From NCBI RefSeq assembly GCF_002198095.1, contig NZ_NHMK01000008.1, forward strand, positions 58,600 to 122,599: a stretch of 64,000 nt of DNA. Direction: 5' to 3'. The position numbers and the translations under genes are program-made. Below, one piece after another: positions 61,061 through 64,000 of the stretch. Position 1 is the stretch's first letter. Each line of letters opens with the position of its first letter. Origin of the DNA: Deinococcus indicus (lineage in GTDB: Bacteria > Deinococcota > Deinococci > Deinococcales > Deinococcaceae). Below the pieces are notes generated by a model. That model saw nothing but the letters and a program-made list of their open reading frames with translations. It had not been told where the DNA came from and made no database searches.

Positions 61061-62278
61061 TTACTTCCAGCTGACCTCGCCATACGTCTGCTCGCGGGCC
61101 GGGCCAGCCGAGAAGATCACCACGGGGCAGTTCACGGTCTCCTCGATCAGGTCCAGGTACGCCTGGGCTTCCTTCGCCAGGGTCGCGCGACTGTCGGCGC
61201 CCTCGGTGGTCGCCCAGCCCTTCATGCGTTTCATGACCGGCTGACCGTCCGCGTCGTACCCCACGCAGACCGGCACCTCGTCCAGGCCCGCCAGGACGTC
61301 CATCTTGTTGATGACCAGCCCGTCCAGGCCGTTCACGTCCACCGCGTACTTCAGCAGGTGCAGGTCCAGCCAGCCCACGCGGCGCGGACGGCCGGTCGTC
61401 GTGCCGAACTCGTCCCAGGGTTTGCTGCCGTCGCCACGCAGACGCAGGATGCCCGCCTCGTCATGCACTTCGGTGACGAACGGCCCGTGCCCGACGCGGG
61501 TGTTGAAGGCCTTCGCCACGCCGTACACCTTGTGAATGGCCTTGTGGTTCACGCCCGCACCCACCAGGATGCCGCCCACCGTGGGGTGGCTGCTGGTCAC
61601 GAAGGGGTACGTGCCGTAGTTCAGGTCCAGCAGGGTCGCCTGCGCGCCCTCGAACAGCACGTTGCGGCCGTCACGGATCGCGGCGCGCAGCTGCTCGCCC
61701 GTATCCTGAATGAACGGCGCGAGCGCCTCGCGGGTCGGGGCGAGGGACTCCATCGCCACGTCCACGCTCGTCCAGCCCGCGTCGCGGGTGCTGTTCGGCT
61801 TGGCCTCCAGCAGCCGCTCGATCCGCTCGCGCAGCACGCCGTCATCCAGCAGATCCCCGAAACGGATGCCCACGCGGCGCGCCCGGTCCGCGTACGCCGG
61901 GCCGATCCCGCGCCCCGTCGTCCCCACGAAGTCCTTCCGGCCATCCACGAACTTGTGGTGAGGCAGCACCAGATGCGCCCGGTCACTGATCCGCAGGTCC
62001 GGGCTCAGGCCCCCCGCCAGCAGGTTGCGGCGTTCCTCCATGAACTTGTCCGCGTCAATGACCATCCCGTCACCCAGCACGCTGACCGTCCCGTCATGCA
62101 GCACGCCGCTGGGCAGCAGGTTCAACTTGAACGTCTGCCCCTTCGCCGTGACCGTATGCCCGGCGTTCGCGCCGCCCTGATACCGCACCACGAACTCGGC
62201 TTCCGGCGCGAGGAAATCCGTGATCTTCCCCTTGCCTTCATCGCCCCACTGAGCGCCAACAATCGCAATTCCAGGCAT
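61061..62278 (-). CDS. purA: adenylosuccinate synthetase
   Basis: 405 residues, slightly shorter than the E. coli enzyme. Commits IMP to AMP synthesis. The P-loop-like GAQWGDEGKGKITD, the NAGHTV switch, GRGIGPAYADR and the TTTGRPRRVGWLDL block are all present. A hairpin with T-run (62346-62371) lies 68 bp before the start and could terminate or attenuate transcription from upstream. No pur neighbours are present. Confidence 0.96.
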   Translation of the reverse strand: MPGIAIVGAQWGDEGKGKITDFLAPEAEFVVRYQGGANAGHTVTAKGQTFKLNLLPSGVLHDGTVSVLGDGMVIDADKFMEERRNLLAGGLSPDLRISDRAHLVLPHHKFVDGRKDFVGTTGRGIGPAYADRARRVGIRFGDLLDDGVLRERIERLLEAKPNSTRDAGWTSVDVAMESLAPTREALAPFIQDTGEQLRAAIRDGRNVLFEGAQATLLDLNYGTYPFVTSSHPTVGGILVGAGVNHKAIHKVYGVAKAFNTRVGHGPFVTEVHDEAGILRLRGDGSKPWDEFGTTTGRPRRVGWLDLHLLKYAVDVNGLDGLVINKMDVLAGLDEVPVCVGYDADGQPVMKRMKGWATTEGADSRATLAKEAQAYLDLIEETVNCPVVIFSAGPAREQTYGEVSWK

Positions 62279-62345
62279 TCAAGCCCTCCACGCCACGCGC
62301 ACAGACTTGCTCCCCTTACCCGCACCCCACCAGGGGGCCAGAGCA

Positions 62346-62371
62346 AAAAAAACACGGCGCGCAGCACCGTA
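62346..62371 (-). terminator. hairpin with T-run upstream of purA
   Basis: On the minus strand ACGGTGC/GCGCCGT (62371-62365 and 62361-62355; one wobble pair) is followed after one base by eight T (62353-62346). It is either the end of the yjbQ-ORF89 transcript or an attenuator for purA. Confidence 0.68.
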
Positions 62372-62474
62372 ACTCAGTGTACGGGAAACGGCAGGCCACC
62401 CGGCGGGACTTGTTTACCAGAGACGGACAGGCGACACCTGGACATCTCTGAAAAAACCTCAACCCCCAGGCCGT

Positions 62475-62744
62475 TCAGACTGGCCTGCCATCCCGGTAAT
62501 GCTCGTGTGGACGATACCCACTCGTGAACCGACCGATGAATGTCGGCGTGGTCTGGTCAGCACGTCTGGGGCGAAACGGCGTGTGGGCGACTGCCCAGTC
62601 GTACATCCCTTCGTCCAGAGGATAGGAGGTCAGCAGTCCGGTCAGGCCATGACGTCGAATCCAGAGCTCTGCCTGCTCGCGCGTGGAGAACGCACCAGAA
62701 GCCAGGGCAGCCCCTTCCGCGTGAAAAACCCAGATTTCCGTCAC
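62475..62744 (-). CDS. conserved small protein of unknown function (89 residues)
   Basis: Begins MTEIWVFHAEGAALASGAFSTREQ in pattern, then WIRRHGLTGLLTSYPLDEGMYDW and ends FIGRFTSGYRPHEHYRDG. I recognise the pattern as a conserved bacterial family without known function. Start ATG 62744 overlaps the yjbQ stop by four bases (62741-62744), so it is in an operon with yjbQ. Confidence 0.75.
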   Translation of the reverse strand: MTEIWVFHAEGAALASGAFSTREQAELWIRRHGLTGLLTSYPLDEGMYDWAVAHTPFRPRRADQTTPTFIGRFTSGYRPHEHYRDGRPV

Positions 62745-63166
62745 AACGCTTCGCCGTTCAGCGTGAGGAGCAGTCGTCTTGGGCCGCCATGATCACGGTG
62801 TTCACACAGGTACACGCCCTGCCACGTGCCCAGCGCCAGCCGACCGTCCCGCACCGGCAGCGTCAGACTGGGCCCCAGCAGGCTGGCCTTGATGTGCGCC
62901 GCCATGTCGTCCGGTCCCTCCAGGGTGTGCGTGAACGGCTCCCAGCCGTCCGGGACGGCGTGATCGAAGTACGTCTCGAAGTCACGCCTGACGTCCGGAC
63001 TGGCGTTCTCGTTCAGGGTCAGGCTGGCACTCGTATGCTGAATGAACACGTGCAGCAGCCCCGCGCGGGTGCGGGCCAGTTCCGGAACGGCCCCCGCCAC
63101 CTCCCGCGTGATCAGATGAAAGCCGCGCCGCCGCTCGGGCAGGGTCAGAAGATGCTGCGCCCACAT
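62741..63166 (-). CDS. yjbQ: YjbQ/UPF0047 family protein
   Basis: 141 residues. The family shows weak thiamine-phosphate synthase activity in E. coli, but its true role is open. The conserved HTSASLTLNENASPDVRRDFE-like block, the HIKASLLGPSLTLPV segment with its central His, and TWQGVYLCEHRD near the end are clear. TACGCT lies 7 nt before the ATG. It is divergent from the DUF4403-like gene. Confidence 0.9.
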   Translation of the reverse strand: MWAQHLLTLPERRRGFHLITREVAGAVPELARTRAGLLHVFIQHTSASLTLNENASPDVRRDFETYFDHAVPDGWEPFTHTLEGPDDMAAHIKASLLGPSLTLPVRDGRLALGTWQGVYLCEHRDHGGPRRLLLTLNGEAL

Positions 63167-63223
63167 ACGGCCCAGCGTACCGCCGCAGGCCCCTCATGCA
63201 CGCCCGGTACCCTGAACGCCTGA

Positions 63224-64000
63224 TGCGCCGCGCCCCCACCCGACCCCTGACGCGCCTTCTCACGCCCCTGGTGTTCACTGGGCTCATGACCGCCCAGGCC
63301 GCCCCGCCCAGCACTGCCAGCGTCCCCACCAGCACCCTCACCGTGCCCGTCACGGTCCCGCTGGCCGGCGTGCAGGTCGCCGCGAACGCCCGCGTCCCCC
63401 TGGAATTCGCGCGGGTAGACGAGGAACGCACCTACCTGGGCGGCCTGCTGCGCGTCACACTCACAGGCACCGTCACCCGCACCGGACACGTCCAGATCAG
63501 CGCCCTCCCCGACGGCTCCGGACTGCGCATCAGCGTCCCCATCCGCGCCGCCTTCCGCGCCGAACCCGGCGGCGCCGGCGCGTTCCTCGCGCGGGACTTC
63601 GGAGGACAGGCCACCGTCAACCTGACCGTCACCCCCACCATCACCCCCGACTGGGAAGCGGACGTCACCATCCGCGGCGAAGCCACCTGGACCGACCCCC
63701 TCAGCGTCGAACTCACCCAGGGCGTCCGCATCAGCGTGCAATCCCTCGTGGACACGCAGATCCAGACCCAACTCGACACCCTCGCCACGCAGGTCCGCAC
63801 CACCATCCGCGAACAGGCCCGCCTCCGACAACGCGCCACCACCCTCTGGACCCGCGCGCAACAACCCTGGACGCTCCCCACCCCCGACCCCGCCCACGCC
63901 CACGCCACCCCCCTCACCCTCAGCGTCACCCCCTTCCAGTTCACACCCGACGCCCTGAACATCACCCTCGGCGCCCAACTCCGCCTGAACGCCACCCTCG
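63224..64000 (+). CDS. DUF4403-like secreted protein, C-terminus beyond the right edge
   Basis: About 259 residues visible, frame open at the edge. A signal peptide (about 1-27, ending AQA) is followed by STLTVPVTVPLAGVQVAANARVP, the pattern of the DUF4403 N-terminus. The region QSLVDTQIQTQLDTLATQVRTTI and then TLWTRAQQPWTLP fits the family's middle. These proteins may have a lipid-binding tubular fold, but the function is unproven. ATG 63224 is preferred over an in-frame ATG at 63197. Confidence 0.7.

Overview
The window looks like chromosomal DNA of a Deinococcus species. GC is high throughout. Many genes have a -10-like hexamer (TACACT, TAGACT, TAGAAT and variants) only 5-7 nt before the start codon, which is the leaderless-mRNA layout known from Deinococcus-Thermus. 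The enzymes resemble Deinococcus/Thermus proteins and there are many small dispersed repeats. I see no rRNA, tRNA, CRISPR array, transposase or prophage gene.

Layout. 1-10.6 kb: XdhC (cut by the left edge), PaaG, RuvX, a secreted isoamylase, a fatty acyl-CoA ligase, an esterase, a secreted C39-like peptidase and a zinc-ribbon/HEPN-like protein. 10.7-19 kb: adenine deaminase, a Cache-like/GGDEF diguanylate cyclase without an ordinary start codon, a 2Fe-2S ferredoxin, a DUF421 membrane protein, and an MltG/PfkB-kinase pair. 19-25 kb: a secreted SUOX-like protein overlapping a histidine kinase gene, a TPR histidine kinase, and a CPA2 antiporter with TrkA-N and UBP zinc-finger domains. 25-35.6 kb: GatB, two short-repeat (solenoid-like) proteins, an EamA transporter, an orphan AAA+ ATPase, a CAP-domain lipoprotein and MsrB. 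35.7-48.9 kb: carboxylase beta subunit, Xpt, two oxidoreductases, an ABC exporter, the ald/Lrp divergent pair, a cyclophilin lipoprotein and a Psd-like protein. 49-52.6 kb: Hsp20 and a pyrR-pyrB-pyrC operon with an attenuator. 52.6-64 kb: redox enzymes, an M20 amidohydrolase, SufU, a GGDEF/GAF/HD-GYP protein, FolE, PurA, YjbQ and a DUF4403-like protein cut by the right edge.

The genes are mostly single or in short operons: pfkB-mltG, pyrR-pyrB-pyrC, gatB with a membrane protein, the SUOX-like protein with its kinase, and a 65-residue ORF with DUF421. Convergent pairs are separated by perfect GC-rich hairpins.

The most interesting signal is a dispersed palindromic element with nine full or partial copies. 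It has TACGGACT terminal inverted repeats and a 3-bp TGA/TCA target duplication. In eight copies one end sits exactly on a TGA stop codon. One copy appears to have split a GTGA stop/start overlap and turned a GTG start into ATG. Other points of interest are a PyrR attenuator combined with a leader ORF, a GGATGGT tandem array just upstream of the carboxylase gene, a Psd homologue without its pyruvoyl serine, and a foreign-looking gene bracketed by element ends.
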